A stretch of DNA of 64,000 nt. It comes from Sphingobacterium prati. Lineage in GTDB: Bacteria > Bacteroidota > Bacteroidia > Sphingobacteriales > Sphingobacteriaceae. Positions 16,985 through 25,797 of the stretch are shown here, in pieces. The notes beneath the pieces were generated by a model. The model ran no database searches and had not been told where the DNA came from. It was given only the letters and a program-made list of their open reading frames with translations. The translations under genes and the position numbers were made by a program. Every line of letters starts with the position of its first letter. Position 1 is the stretch's first letter. The DNA lies in NCBI RefSeq assembly GCF_013167215.1, contig NZ_JABJWY010000035.1, positions 393,854-457,853 on the forward strand, written 5' to 3'.

Positions 16985-17992
16985 TTAGTGACAAGATGTT
17001 CTATAGTCAGTAGGTGTTTTTCTAGTCCATTTTTTAAAGGCGCGAACGAAAGCACTCGGTTCCGCATAACCCAAAATGGTTGATATTTCTTTTACAGAGG
17101 AAGTGCTGTTCCGCATATAATGTATGGCTAGTGACTTGCGAACCTCTTCAACAATTTGTAAATATGACGCACCTTCATCTTTGAGCTTACGTTGTAAAGT
17201 CCTTACACTTACATTGAAGTTTCCTGCTACAGCCTCTATTGAGAGGGAATAGAGGTAGGAGTTGGTAATAAGATAGTTAAATATTCTTTTGGAAAGAGAT
17301 CCGGACAACTCCTTTGGATTTTGTAATTGGTTTATTTGGTTGATTAGCAAAGTCTGTATCTCGTAATTGGCGGTAATAATTTGAAAATCCAGGTATTCCT
17401 TTGGAAATTCAACGATATAATGAGCTGATTTTCTGGCCGGACATTGTAAGATTGTTTCATAAGCCAAATGGTGTTCTCTATCGAAATTAGGTAGGCCTAC
17501 CATGGAAGGTTTCAGATTTTTAAGAAGTAGCCCTTTTAATTCATAGATTGTGAGCGCGATTAAGAAGTCTCCGATTTGCATTTGGGTAGTAGGTAAATGA
17601 TCAAAACCTTCATTTTTATGGTATGTGATTCCACATGTTTTCTGACTTAAGTCTATTTCCATTGAATAAAGATCCGTGACGAAATGCATGAGCGATCGTA
17701 CTTGAAGCAGTGCATCTCTCACGGTGCTGCTTGTCTGAATGATCTGTCCTACAGTGTTTAGGGCTGCCAACTGCATGGTTGCTCCAAAATGTAGGCCTAT
17801 CAGTTTATCTTTGGAAAGTTCGACAATATTCTTCCATAGGTTTTCGATCTGCTGATCAGTAATCGCAAATTTGCGACTATTCATTAACTGAGCAATTGAA
17901 AAGCCCGATAATGCGACAATTTTAGTGCTATCCAAACCTCGATCCTCACAAAAAGCAATTAAGGCTTGCAACATGATCTGTTTGTAATTCAT
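16985..17992 (-). CDS. AraC-family regulator with arabinose-operon-type N-terminal domain
   Basis: 335 residues. The N-terminal about 200 residues fit the PF12625 sensor domain of OruR/ArgR-like regulators (IGLHFGATMQLAALNTVGQIIQTSSTVRDAL). The C-terminal about 100 residues are two helix-turn-helices of AraC type (SIEAVAGNFNVSVRTLQRKLKDEG and EISTILGYAEPSAFVRAFKKWTRKTPTDYR). It is divergent from the two-gene operon starting at 18122, separated by 129 bases, so that operon is its most likely target. The effector is unknown. Confidence 0.9.
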   Translation of the reverse strand: MNYKQIMLQALIAFCEDRGLDSTKIVALSGFSIAQLMNSRKFAITDQQIENLWKNIVELSKDKLIGLHFGATMQLAALNTVGQIIQTSSTVRDALLQVRSLMHFVTDLYSMEIDLSQKTCGITYHKNEGFDHLPTTQMQIGDFLIALTIYELKGLLLKNLKPSMVGLPNFDREHHLAYETILQCPARKSAHYIVEFPKEYLDFQIITANYEIQTLLINQINQLQNPKELSGSLSKRIFNYLITNSYLYSLSIEAVAGNFNVSVRTLQRKLKDEGASYLQIVEEVRKSLAIHYMRNSTSSVKEISTILGYAEPSAFVRAFKKWTRKTPTDYRTSCH

Positions 17993-18121
17993 GTTGTAAA
18001 TGTACTGATATGTTTTATAACCTGTATCAGTTTGTCGTATAATGTCAATACCTTGTCGTCTATAGGTAACTCAACGCTATGAATACTGCAGTACTTTTGA
18101 AATAACAAAAAAAGAGAAACT

Positions 18122-18490
18122 ATGACACTAAAAAATGTACTGCTGACTAATGCGGTCAGCTCAGGAATGACAGGAGTTTTATTGGCCACTCTGCCATCTG
18201 TATTTACACAGTTATTTGAAATAGGGGATAATACCCCGTTTATCATGGTGGGTATTTTCCTTATCGTGTTTTCACTATTTGTTTTTGCCACGGCTATGAA
18301 GGGAAATATCCCGATAGGCTGGACCAAGTTTATCATCACACTGGATATCATTTGGGTAATTGCTAGTGCTATTGCGATTATCATCTTGTTTTCTACCATC
18401 AGTACAATAGGATCTTTCATGATCCTGGCCGTTGCCGGATGGGTTGGGATGATGGCTTATTTACAAAGTAAAAACTTAAACAGGATTTGA
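18122..18490 (+). CDS. Small four-helix membrane protein
   Basis: 122 residues with four hydrophobic segments (about residues 10-30, 38-58, 68-90, 96-114) and no signal peptide, so an integral inner-membrane protein. The pattern with the VSSGMTGVLLATLP start and WTKFIITLDIIWVIAS centre recalls small uncharacterised membrane proteins found beside AraC regulators. The next gene starts 1 base after its stop, so the two are cotranscribed and probably controlled by the divergent AraC protein. Confidence 0.7.
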   Translation: MTLKNVLLTNAVSSGMTGVLLATLPSVFTQLFEIGDNTPFIMVGIFLIVFSLFVFATAMKGNIPIGWTKFIITLDIIWVIASAIAIIILFSTISTIGSFMILAVAGWVGMMAYLQSKNLNRI

Positions 18491-18491
18491 G

Positions 18492-18887
18492 ATGCAAGAT
18501 ATAAACATATTTATCGCTAATTTCTTAGGGTATTTGCAGCGAAGAGAGTTAAACAATCTAGTAGATCTTTTTGCAGACGAATTCGATCTTGAAATTCCTG
18601 GAAATACATCCAAGATAAAATGGTTGGGAAGGAGACGTTCAAAACCGGAGGTGAGACAACTTTTCAAATTGCTGTGGTCAGCTGTAGAACCCGTGACTGC
18701 CGAAATACAAACGATATTGACCAATGGAGATCAGGTTATTATAAAAGGAAATTTCACCTCCAAGATGTTGGAAACGGGAAAGTTGGTCGACTCCATTTTT
18801 TTTATTCACATGAAGATACACAATCACAAAATCGTTGAATACACCTTGTTAGAAGATAGTTATGCTGTTTCAGAAGCGCTGCAATAA
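18492..18887 (+). CDS. NTF2-like/SnoaL-like protein
   Basis: 131 residues fitting the cone-shaped NTF2 fold: an N-terminal helix pair (FIANFLGYLQRRELNNLVDLFADEFDLEIPG), then strands with AEIQTILTNGDQVIIKGNFTSKM and IFFIHMKIHNHKIVEYTLLEDSYAV. Such proteins are small-molecule isomerases, cyclases or binding proteins. The ligand is unknown. It is translationally close to the membrane protein gene upstream (1-base gap). Cytoplasmic, no signal peptide. Confidence 0.75.
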   Translation: MQDINIFIANFLGYLQRRELNNLVDLFADEFDLEIPGNTSKIKWLGRRRSKPEVRQLFKLLWSAVEPVTAEIQTILTNGDQVIIKGNFTSKMLETGKLVDSIFFIHMKIHNHKIVEYTLLEDSYAVSEALQ

Positions 18888-19146
18888 AATTGAGATCAAC
18901 TTGGTCTCTAACTATTTTTATAACCGTATTAATTATGATTTTGGAACAATAATATGAAGTTAGAGTCGATGAGTTATTTATCAATGTGTCGGTAATATCC
19001 TGATACTGTATTTAGGACAATATCGTTGCTTTTAGCGTAACGGAATAAATATTTTCAAAGTTTAGCTGAGATTTGACAAAATATTCTCAGCTAAATTAGC
19101 GATTTCTTGTGTACAAATTCTATTCGTTTACTTAACTTAGATACAC

Positions 19147-20595
19147 ATGAACTTATTAAAATTATTCGATTTTAAGAAGACAGCAATAGCAGTCTTCTTA
19201 TTGGTTATCACGGGATTCACATATGCGCAGAATAAAGATAGAAGACCCAATATTGTTTTTATTATGGCAGATGATCTTGGTTATGGGGATCTTGGTGTCT
19301 ATGGTCAACAAAAAATTGAGACTAAACATATAGATTCATTGGCTCGTAGGGGGATGAAGTTCAATAACTTTTATGCAGGTACCTCTGTCTGCGCTCCTTC
19401 ACGATCTGCCCTAATGACGGGACAGCATACTGGCCATACTTACGTTAGGGGGAATAAGGAAATCGAACCCGAGGGGCAGCAACCGCTGGCAGATTCGGTG
19501 CAGACTATTGCGATGTTATTGCAAAAAGCGGGTTATGCGACTGGGGCTTTCGGAAAATGGGGCTTAGGAATGGTGAATACCACTGGGGCTCCGGATCAGA
19601 AAGGATTTGATGAGTTTTATGGTTACAATTGCCAACGTCAATCCCACCGTTACTATCCTACCCACCTTTGGCATAATAAAGAACGTATTGAGCTTGAAGG
19701 TAATGGATTATTGGCAAAAGGCCAGTATGCACCGGCTTTGATCCAAGAGAGAACCCTCGCCTTTATTGATGCGAATAAAGACAAACCTTTCTTCCTCTTC
19801 GTACCTACCGTGCTGCCCCATGCCGAACTTTCTGGCCCAGAAGATGGGTATTATCAGCAGTATGCCAATTCATTTGATGAAAAACCACATAAAGGAAATG
19901 ATTACGGCCCAAAGGCAACTGTTCCAGGTTATGCTAGTGTAGAGAAACCGCATGCAATGTATGCAAGTATGGTAAGTCGCATGGATGCTTATGTTGGTCA
20001 AATTGTAGAAAAACTACGTCAAAACCAGTTGATTGACAATACAGTCATCATATTTACAAGTGACAACGGCTCGCATAAAGAAGGAGGAGCAGATCCTAAT
20101 TTTTTCAATAGTTCTGGAGGTTTGCGTGGAAATAAGCGCGATTTGTATGAAGGGGGTATCAGGACACCGTTCATCGCCTACTGGCCGGGGAAAATAGCGG
20201 AGGGAAAGACATCAAACTATCTGGGAGCTTTTTGGGATATTATGCCAACGATGGTCGAACTCGCTGAGGCAGATAAACCCAAATATACAGATGGGATTTC
20301 TTTTGTCCCTACTTTATTGGGGCGCAACAAACAACAAAAACAACATGATTATCTCTATTGGGAATTCCATGAAGATGGTGGACGTCAGGCCTTACGAAAA
20401 GGCGACTGGAAACTCATTTTGCAGAAAGTAACTACTGGTACTCCGGCTAAGGAACTGTACAATCTCAGGCAAGATCCAAAAGAACAGAACAATGTAGCGA
20501 ACAGCAATCCGAAAAAAGTACAGCAATTGCAACGCTTGATTGAGAAAGCGCATGTAGAGAGTGCTATCTTTCCGTTGACGGCTAATACTAAATAA
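19147..20595 (+). CDS. Secreted arylsulfatase (CxPSR type)
   Basis: 482 residues with a signal peptide ending near TYAQ (residue 28), so periplasmic or exported. The alkaline-phosphatase-fold sulfatase core is clear: PNIVFIMADDLGYGDLG with the calcium-binding Asp pair (D42, D43), the formylglycine site CAPSR (C82-R86), FGKWGLG (136-142), and TSDNGSHKEGG. The Cys of CAPSR must be oxidised to formylglycine by a maturase encoded elsewhere. It hydrolyses sulfate esters, probably of a polysaccharide or aryl sulfate. No SusC/D pair is adjacent. It ends at a strong hairpin. Confidence 0.93.
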   Translation: MNLLKLFDFKKTAIAVFLLVITGFTYAQNKDRRPNIVFIMADDLGYGDLGVYGQQKIETKHIDSLARRGMKFNNFYAGTSVCAPSRSALMTGQHTGHTYVRGNKEIEPEGQQPLADSVQTIAMLLQKAGYATGAFGKWGLGMVNTTGAPDQKGFDEFYGYNCQRQSHRYYPTHLWHNKERIELEGNGLLAKGQYAPALIQERTLAFIDANKDKPFFLFVPTVLPHAELSGPEDGYYQQYANSFDEKPHKGNDYGPKATVPGYASVEKPHAMYASMVSRMDAYVGQIVEKLRQNQLIDNTVIIFTSDNGSHKEGGADPNFFNSSGGLRGNKRDLYEGGIRTPFIAYWPGKIAEGKTSNYLGAFWDIMPTMVELAEADKPKYTDGISFVPTLLGRNKQQKQHDYLYWEFHEDGGRQALRKGDWKLILQKVTTGTPAKELYNLRQDPKEQNNVANSNPKKVQQLQRLIEKAHVESAIFPLTANTK

Positions 20596-20633
20596 AAAAT
20601 AAGTCATTTACAAAAAGATTTGGCAAACGGAAT

Positions 20634-20670
20634 AAATCTGGCCGCCTGGGACATCCAAGCGGCCAGATTT
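20634..20670 (+). terminator. Strong hairpin after the sulfatase gene
   Basis: A perfect 12-bp stem (AAATCTGGCCGC, 20634-20645 with 20659-20670) around a 13-base loop, 39 bases behind the sulfatase stop. The arm ends in ATTT, so it may work on both strands. Confidence 0.75.
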
Positions 20671-20736
20671 ATATGTATGACATTATTTTTTCTATAGGTT
20701 GCTTATTATTCTCGTATCGTCCGTATCTTAATGGCG

Positions 20737-20943
20737 TTAATTTTTCTGTATGTCAATTAATATTTTGACTTCGGTGGGATCATTAACCAAAGCTTCAAAT
20801 CCTTCCGAAACGATATTGTCTAAGATTATTTTGCGTGTCACAAGTTTTTCCACTGGCATACGTCCACTATCGATAAGCGCGATAACCTGGGGAAAGATAT
20901 TACGATAAGCAATAATACCTTTAATTGTGATTTTCCGTTGCAA
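20737..20943 (-). pseudogene. 3' remnant of a zinc alcohol (butanediol-type) dehydrogenase
   Basis: The 68 codons read IKGIIAYRNIFPQVIALIDSGRMPVEKLVTRKI then ILDNIVSEGFEALVNDPTEVKILI, which is the C-terminal end of medium-chain threonine/butanediol dehydrogenases. About 280 residues carrying zinc and NAD sites are absent: a stop lies four codons upstream of the homologous part and the sequence there belongs to another frame. There is no ATG (only TTG at 20943). I infer a deletion remnant. Confidence 0.7.
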
Positions 20944-21151
20944 ATGAAAACTTCATTGATTTTTCTGGATAGGTTTCCATACTCTTACGGCTGGTATTTT
21001 TGATGATACTCTTTAAGCTGACCCGATCACCTAATTTAAAATAAGCTTCTACGGTTTGATAATCCAATAGATAAGGGCCACAAAAGTAATTTCCATTCGC
21101 ATCTTTTTCTATGGTTCCTTGATAAAGGCCCGCTTTTGTTTCTTTTGGCAT
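20921..21151 (-). CDS. Small hypothetical protein next to the dehydrogenase remnant
   Basis: 76 residues starting MPKETKAGLYQGTIEKDANGNYFCGPYLLDYQ, soluble, with YFKLGDRVSLKSIIKN in the middle. It overlaps the dehydrogenase remnant by 23 bases in another frame, so its last few codons may derive from that deletion junction. No family recognised. It may be an intact small gene or itself shortened. Confidence 0.45.
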   Translation of the reverse strand: MPKETKAGLYQGTIEKDANGNYFCGPYLLDYQTVEAYFKLGDRVSLKSIIKNTSRKSMETYPEKSMKFSFATENHN

Positions 21152-21225
21152 ATTGTGTTTAATTTTGAAAACAAATGTAGCAAGAGTAATTGGTAATTCA
21201 GAATCAATAGTAATATTCGCTTGCT

Positions 21226-21372
21226 GATGGCTTAATCAAGCAGTACTACTTACCAATCATGAGGAATCAGAAAAGCAGCCATATCATTCAGGTTTCTTCG
21301 ATATTAGGTTTAGCAAACTTAGCGACAATACCATTTGTAAAACAACAGTACGATGAGAAGCTAATACTTTGA
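21226..21372 (+). pseudogene. Remnant of a short-chain dehydrogenase/reductase
   Basis: From 21250 the frame reads LPIMRNQKSSHIIQVSSILGL, which is the typical SDR stretch just ahead of the catalytic Tyr (I-I-x-V-S-S-I with the catalytic Ser). The preceding GLNQAVL-like codons are in a neighbouring frame, the YxxxK helix is missing, and a TGA stops the frame at 21370-21372. The N-terminal Rossmann part is absent as well. So this is a decayed gene fragment, about 75 bases from the small gene above and near the dehydrogenase remnant. Confidence 0.6.
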
Positions 21373-21735
21373 CAAGAAGGGATTGAAGTTGCCGTGACGG
21401 CTCACGGTTAAATACCCCTATTATATTATCAAAGTTCCTATAGCCTGCTAAAGGAGTGTATTCTGCAATTGGGTACGCTCTTTTTTTTGTTTGGTAGGAT
21501 GTAAAGACGCAAACTTCAAAAGGCTATAGGATGGAAAATCAACTTAGGCCGTTTACAAAGCTAAGAAATAGCATGTATACCTTTGTTTCTTTTAAGATAT
21601 AAAATATAAAGAGATGGACCGTAACAATTATCAAGGCGATTGCAACATCCAGTCGGGTTTTAGTGCATTTGTTTTAATTTTATTTAGTATTTTAACCTGC
21701 TGAATATTAAAGCATGAGTTAAAAAGAATATTATT
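21373..21735. other. Intergenic region with two hairpins
   Basis: Contains a small hairpin (CCGTGA 21392-21397 / TCACGG 21402-21407) and a terminator-like one (GAGTGTA 21454-21460 / TACGCTC 21474-21480 with one G-T pair, then T8). No open frame looks coding. The second half is probably the promoter of the carboxylesterase gene. Confidence 0.4.
21454..21488 (+). terminator. Hairpin followed by T8
   Basis: Seven-pair stem (21454-21460 with 21474-21480, one G-T wobble) directly followed by eight T. No intact gene ends just before it, so it may terminate the decayed dehydrogenase transcript or a small RNA. Confidence 0.5.
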
Positions 21736-23391
21736 ATGATAAAGACTTTTTTTACCATTGCCGCTTGCCTGGCTATATCATTTGTTTTTGCTCAAAAGCC
21801 GCAGGTAAAGGTTGACGAGGGAGCTATAGAAGGAATTACGTTGTCCAGTGGAGTGGAAACATTTCGTGGAATTCCTTATGCAAAACCACCCATAGGAGAT
21901 CTTCGCTGGAAGGAGCCACAACCAGCCGATCATTGGACAGGAATTCGTAAGATGGATGGTTTTGGAAGCTCACCGATGCAGAAACCAATCTATGGTGATA
22001 TGAGATTTCGCTCACCGGGCATAAGTGAAGATTGCCTCTACCTGAATGTTTGGAGACCAAAAGTAGGAATCACAGGTAAACTTCCCGTTTTAGTTTATTT
22101 TTATGGTGGTGGTTTCAATGCGGGAGATGGATCAGAAAACCGTTACGATGGCGAGAGTTTTGCCAAAGCAGGGATAGTTGTTGTTACAGTCAATTACCGT
22201 TTGGGAATCTTTGGTTTTTTTGCCCATCCAGAATTGACCAAGGAATCACCGAGACATGCCTCGGGAAATTATGGTCTTTTAGATCAGTATGCTGCATTAA
22301 AATGGGTTCAAAAAAATATATCTGCTTTTGGTGGGGATCCTGATGAAATTACTATTGGTGGGGAATCAGCTGGAAGTATGTCTGTATCTGCCCAGATGGG
22401 TAGTCCTCTTTCTAAGGGATTGTTTAAGCGTGCCATTGGTCAAAGTGGAAGTGTTTTTAATTTGAGATATGGTACTGTTTCCCTTGTAGAACAAGAACAA
22501 CAAGGTATCGCATTTGCCACCAAGGTAAATGCGCAAAACCTTAGTCAGTTGCGTAAAATTCCTGCAAATGAACTACTAGACCGCGCAAGTGAGCCCGGTG
22601 CTTTTATGACACGTTTGATCGTAGACGGCTATTTTTTTCCTAAATCACCACTTGAGATATTTGAAGAGGGAGAACAGTCGAAAGTTCCTCTGCTTGCCGG
22701 CTGGACCTCTACAGAAGCTCCTTATGCTGCCTTCATGGGAAAATCCTATCCATCACCGGACAACTATGAAAGGTTAGTACGAGAGCAGTTCGGCGCTAAA
22801 GCTGATGACGTACTCAAATTGTATCCCGGAAAAACAGAAAATGAGGTTATTAAGTCAGCCACTGCCCTGGCCAGCGATAATTTTATTGTTTATAGTACTT
22901 GGAAGTGGCTCGAGCTACAACGAAAGAATAGCGGTCAGCCAGTATACGTCTATACGTTTAGCAAGGCACGCCCGCCGATGAGCCCAGCCTATAGCGATGT
23001 GCAGACAGGACTTGCTGGAGGGATAAGTAAAAAATCTGCCAATGCTACGGACAAAGGGAACCTGCCGCCAGCTCTACTGGGAGCTTCTCATGCCAGCGAT
23101 ATCGAATACCTATTGGGAAACCTGAAGAGTAATGATGTTTTTGCTTGGACGGAAGAAGATTACAAAGTATCACAGCTCGGACAGGGCTATTTTATGAATT
23201 TCATTAAAACCGGCAATCCCAATGGGGGGGATCTTGCTATATGGCCAAAAACCACAGCTACAGACAAGCTTATGAATATACTTAACTTAAATGTTGAGGC
23301 ACAGGCATCTCCTGAAGAATTTAGAGATAGGTATCTTTTTCTTGATGGTTTATTTGTCGAAAAGGAACATCAGGCTAAGGTGGGTAAGTAG
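21736..23391 (+). CDS. Secreted type B carboxylesterase/lipase
   Basis: 551 residues with a signal peptide (cleaved near FAQ, residue 20). It has the type B esterase signatures: FRGIPYAKPP (43-52), EDCLYLNVW (99-106), the oxyanion-hole GGGF, and the nucleophile elbow GGESAGS with Ser211. The acid lies in a region after GWTSTEAPY, and the His is in GASHASDIEYLLG. The length is normal for the cholinesterase-like family, which cleaves carboxylic esters. The natural ester is unknown. Single gene, no obvious operon partner. Confidence 0.93.
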   Translation: MIKTFFTIAACLAISFVFAQKPQVKVDEGAIEGITLSSGVETFRGIPYAKPPIGDLRWKEPQPADHWTGIRKMDGFGSSPMQKPIYGDMRFRSPGISEDCLYLNVWRPKVGITGKLPVLVYFYGGGFNAGDGSENRYDGESFAKAGIVVVTVNYRLGIFGFFAHPELTKESPRHASGNYGLLDQYAALKWVQKNISAFGGDPDEITIGGESAGSMSVSAQMGSPLSKGLFKRAIGQSGSVFNLRYGTVSLVEQEQQGIAFATKVNAQNLSQLRKIPANELLDRASEPGAFMTRLIVDGYFFPKSPLEIFEEGEQSKVPLLAGWTSTEAPYAAFMGKSYPSPDNYERLVREQFGAKADDVLKLYPGKTENEVIKSATALASDNFIVYSTWKWLELQRKNSGQPVYVYTFSKARPPMSPAYSDVQTGLAGGISKKSANATDKGNLPPALLGASHASDIEYLLGNLKSNDVFAWTEEDYKVSQLGQGYFMNFIKTGNPNGGDLAIWPKTTATDKLMNILNLNVEAQASPEEFRDRYLFLDGLFVEKEHQAKVGK

Positions 23392-23768
23392 ATTGTTAGT
23401 ATTACCTGGTTAAAAAGAAAAATATGGCAAAAAATAGAAATTCATATGATTTCCAAAAAGGTTGAAACGCTAAAACCTCGAATACTGGGAAATGCGCTTT
23501 TAAGTTTCTTTGCTAAATACTTAGCGTTAGTTTGAGTTATCATATTCTATGAAATGTTTGTTTGCTGCATGCAATGGAATGGTGATTTGCAGCGTTCAAT
23601 TGCATTTATAAAATAGAAGATATCGCTTAGGCAGTTTAAATGCTTTCGCGCAATCCTTTTGATCATACAGTTACTTGCAATGAGCAACCTTTTTGCTAAT
23701 TTGCACAACTGTCAATACAAGGGATATTGATCGGTAAAAAATACTAGAGAAGCAATTTAATAGCAATA
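23392..23768. other. Intergenic region, 377 bases
   Basis: No coding signal on either strand. It probably carries the promoter of the Crp-like regulator. No repeats or strong hairpins seen. Confidence 0.5.
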
Positions 23769-24341
23769 ATGCACGCAAAGTTTATCGAACTTATTACACA
23801 ACATGTGGCTCTTTCTGATTTGGAAAAGGATCTGTGCAAGCGTTTTACGGAACCCGTTTTGTGCTCCAAAAACCATATCCTCGAAGAGGAGGGAAAGATT
23901 CCAACATATTTATATTTTGTTGTATCGGGATTTGTTCGTTTGTTTCATTATAATGATAAGGGTGATGAAGTGACTACACATATTAACTGCCCGCCGGGTT
24001 TTATCACCTCGTATATAAATTTCAATAGTCAAACCCGATCAGATGAAAATCTAGAATGTATTACCGAATGTGAATTATTGCGCATTAGCAAGAAAAACCT
24101 AGACCTTTTAATACAAATACCTTCATTCAAAGATTTTAGCATCTATGTGTTTCAGGAGTCATTGTCGTATAATGAGCAAAGGTCGAAGGAGCTTGCAACT
24201 CTTACTGCAGACAAACGATATCTGAAATTGATGACAGAGCATCCGGAATTATTACACAATGTACCAATGCAGTATATTGCTTCTTTTTTGGGTATGAACG
24301 CTAAAAGTTTGAGTCGTATCCGCAGAAATATCATTAAGTAA
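23769..24341 (+). CDS. Crp/Fnr-family transcriptional regulator
   Basis: 190 residues: an N-terminal cyclic-nucleotide-binding-like jelly roll (YLYFVVSGFVRLFHYNDKGDEVTTHINCPPGF) and a short C-terminal winged helix (MQYIASFLGMNAKSLSRIRRNI). The first Met sits close to the start of the jelly roll, as in the many Crp-like proteins of Bacteroidota that lack a strong cAMP signature. The arginine and glutamate of the cAMP pocket are not evident, so the ligand is unknown. The epimerase-like gene starts 63 bases downstream on the same strand and is the natural target or partner. Confidence 0.88.
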   Translation: MHAKFIELITQHVALSDLEKDLCKRFTEPVLCSKNHILEEEGKIPTYLYFVVSGFVRLFHYNDKGDEVTTHINCPPGFITSYINFNSQTRSDENLECITECELLRISKKNLDLLIQIPSFKDFSIYVFQESLSYNEQRSKELATLTADKRYLKLMTEHPELLHNVPMQYIASFLGMNAKSLSRIRRNIIK

Positions 24342-24404
24342 CATTTGTGAAGCGATTTTAAATTTACGAGGTGGAACTTTGCCTTATCATTTAAAACCAT
24401 ACAC

Positions 24405-25415
24405 ATGACAAATAAAAATTTGGTATTGGTGTCCGGCGCTAACGGACATTTGGGCAACAATCTAGTAAGACTATTAATAAAAAAAGGCTTTGACGTACGC
24501 GCTTCGGTGCGTAATAATAGAAACTACAATTGTTTCAAAGAGCTGAATTGCGAAGTCGTCCATGCAGACATTACTGACAAAGCTTCTTTCGTACGAGCAC
24601 TTAATGGCGTTGAGACCTTCTATGCAGTAGGTGCAGCTTTTAAGCTATGGGCTAAAGATCCTCAGCAAGAGATCTACGAGGTGAATATGCAAGGAACACG
24701 TAATACTATTGAAGCTGCTGCTGAGGCTGGAGTCAAAAGAATCATTTATGTGAGTTCCATAGCAGCTTTGGACTACAATAATTTGCCAATTAAAGAAAGT
24801 AATGGTTACAACTCTGATCGCAGGGATGCCTATTATAATTCTAAGAATGATGGAGAAAGACTGGCTTTTAAATTGGCAGCAGAACTCGGTGTAGAACTGG
24901 TTTCCGTAATGCCGGGAGCGATGATTGGCAGTGAGGCCTTTCTTCCTCTAAATGTTTCCTACAGCGTGTTACGATTGATTTTGACCAAACAGATTCCGGT
25001 AGACACTGGTATTACTCTTAATTGGGTAGATGTAAAAGATGTAGCCGAAGGTTGCTACCTAGCGGCAGAGAAAGGGAAAACGGGAGAACGGTATATACTT
25101 ACCAATGAAAAGTGTATGAGTATTACAGATACCACCAAATTAGCACAAAAACTTTATCCTGAACTAAAACTTAGTATTCCGGCCGCTGTTCCTAAGTTTG
25201 TGCTTTACGCGATTGCCGGACTAATGCAATTTATTGCAAAGCTAAAGGGGAACCCACCATTGATCACCATTAAAGATATTGCTATGTTTTCTGGTCTCCA
25301 ACAAGACTTTGATATTTCTAAGGCTCGAATGGAACTAGGATTTAATCCAAAAAGTAGCGAACAAGCAGTTAAAGAAGCACTTGCTTATCTTATGCAGCAC
25401 AAAGAGCTGCTTTAG
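24405..25415 (+). CDS. NAD-dependent epimerase/dehydratase (3-beta-HSD/DFR-like extended SDR)
   Basis: 336 residues of the extended SDR family. The N-terminal NAD site is VSGANGHLGNNLVRLL (residues 9-24), the catalytic Ser is in VSSIAAL, and the YxxxK appears as YYNSKNDGE. The region GTRNTIEAAAEAGVKRIIYVSS is typical of the dihydroflavonol-4-reductase/3-beta-hydroxysteroid dehydrogenase branch, which acts on ketones or sugars. Substrate unknown. No signal peptide. It follows the Crp-like regulator on the same strand. Confidence 0.88.
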   Translation: MTNKNLVLVSGANGHLGNNLVRLLIKKGFDVRASVRNNRNYNCFKELNCEVVHADITDKASFVRALNGVETFYAVGAAFKLWAKDPQQEIYEVNMQGTRNTIEAAAEAGVKRIIYVSSIAALDYNNLPIKESNGYNSDRRDAYYNSKNDGERLAFKLAAELGVELVSVMPGAMIGSEAFLPLNVSYSVLRLILTKQIPVDTGITLNWVDVKDVAEGCYLAAEKGKTGERYILTNEKCMSITDTTKLAQKLYPELKLSIPAAVPKFVLYAIAGLMQFIAKLKGNPPLITIKDIAMFSGLQQDFDISKARMELGFNPKSSEQAVKEALAYLMQHKELL

Positions 25416-25797
25416 CATGCTTTATGATTTTAGTTGTATTGGCATCGCGAGGTATTCGACCGATGAATAGGATTATTAATGAGAACGATTGCGTAGAAAT
25501 CTCGAACGGAAAATCTAAATAATAATTATCTTGGTGTGATAACCAGTTTCCTGTTCATAGTATAAAAGGTATCGTTTCTCTATTTTGATAAAAATTCAAA
25601 ATTTTTGTTCTTTTTTATTGAGGAGTCAAAAGAAGGCTATTTTGGGACTATGGCTTATTGGAGTATAGGAGGTAAAGCTTCAGACATGAAGCAAAAAGAA
25701 GGGTACTCAGGTCAAAAAAATGATGCTGGAGAATCTGAAGCTGGGATGAATTTGCAGAAAAATCGAATTACAATAGAAACCTTTATAAACAAATTTT
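25416..25797. other. Intergenic region, 382 bases
   Basis: Holds a weak plus-strand frame (25605-25820) that overlaps the start of the GH43 gene and lacks a good start, not called. Probably the promoter and leader of the GH43-pectinesterase operon. Confidence 0.45.
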
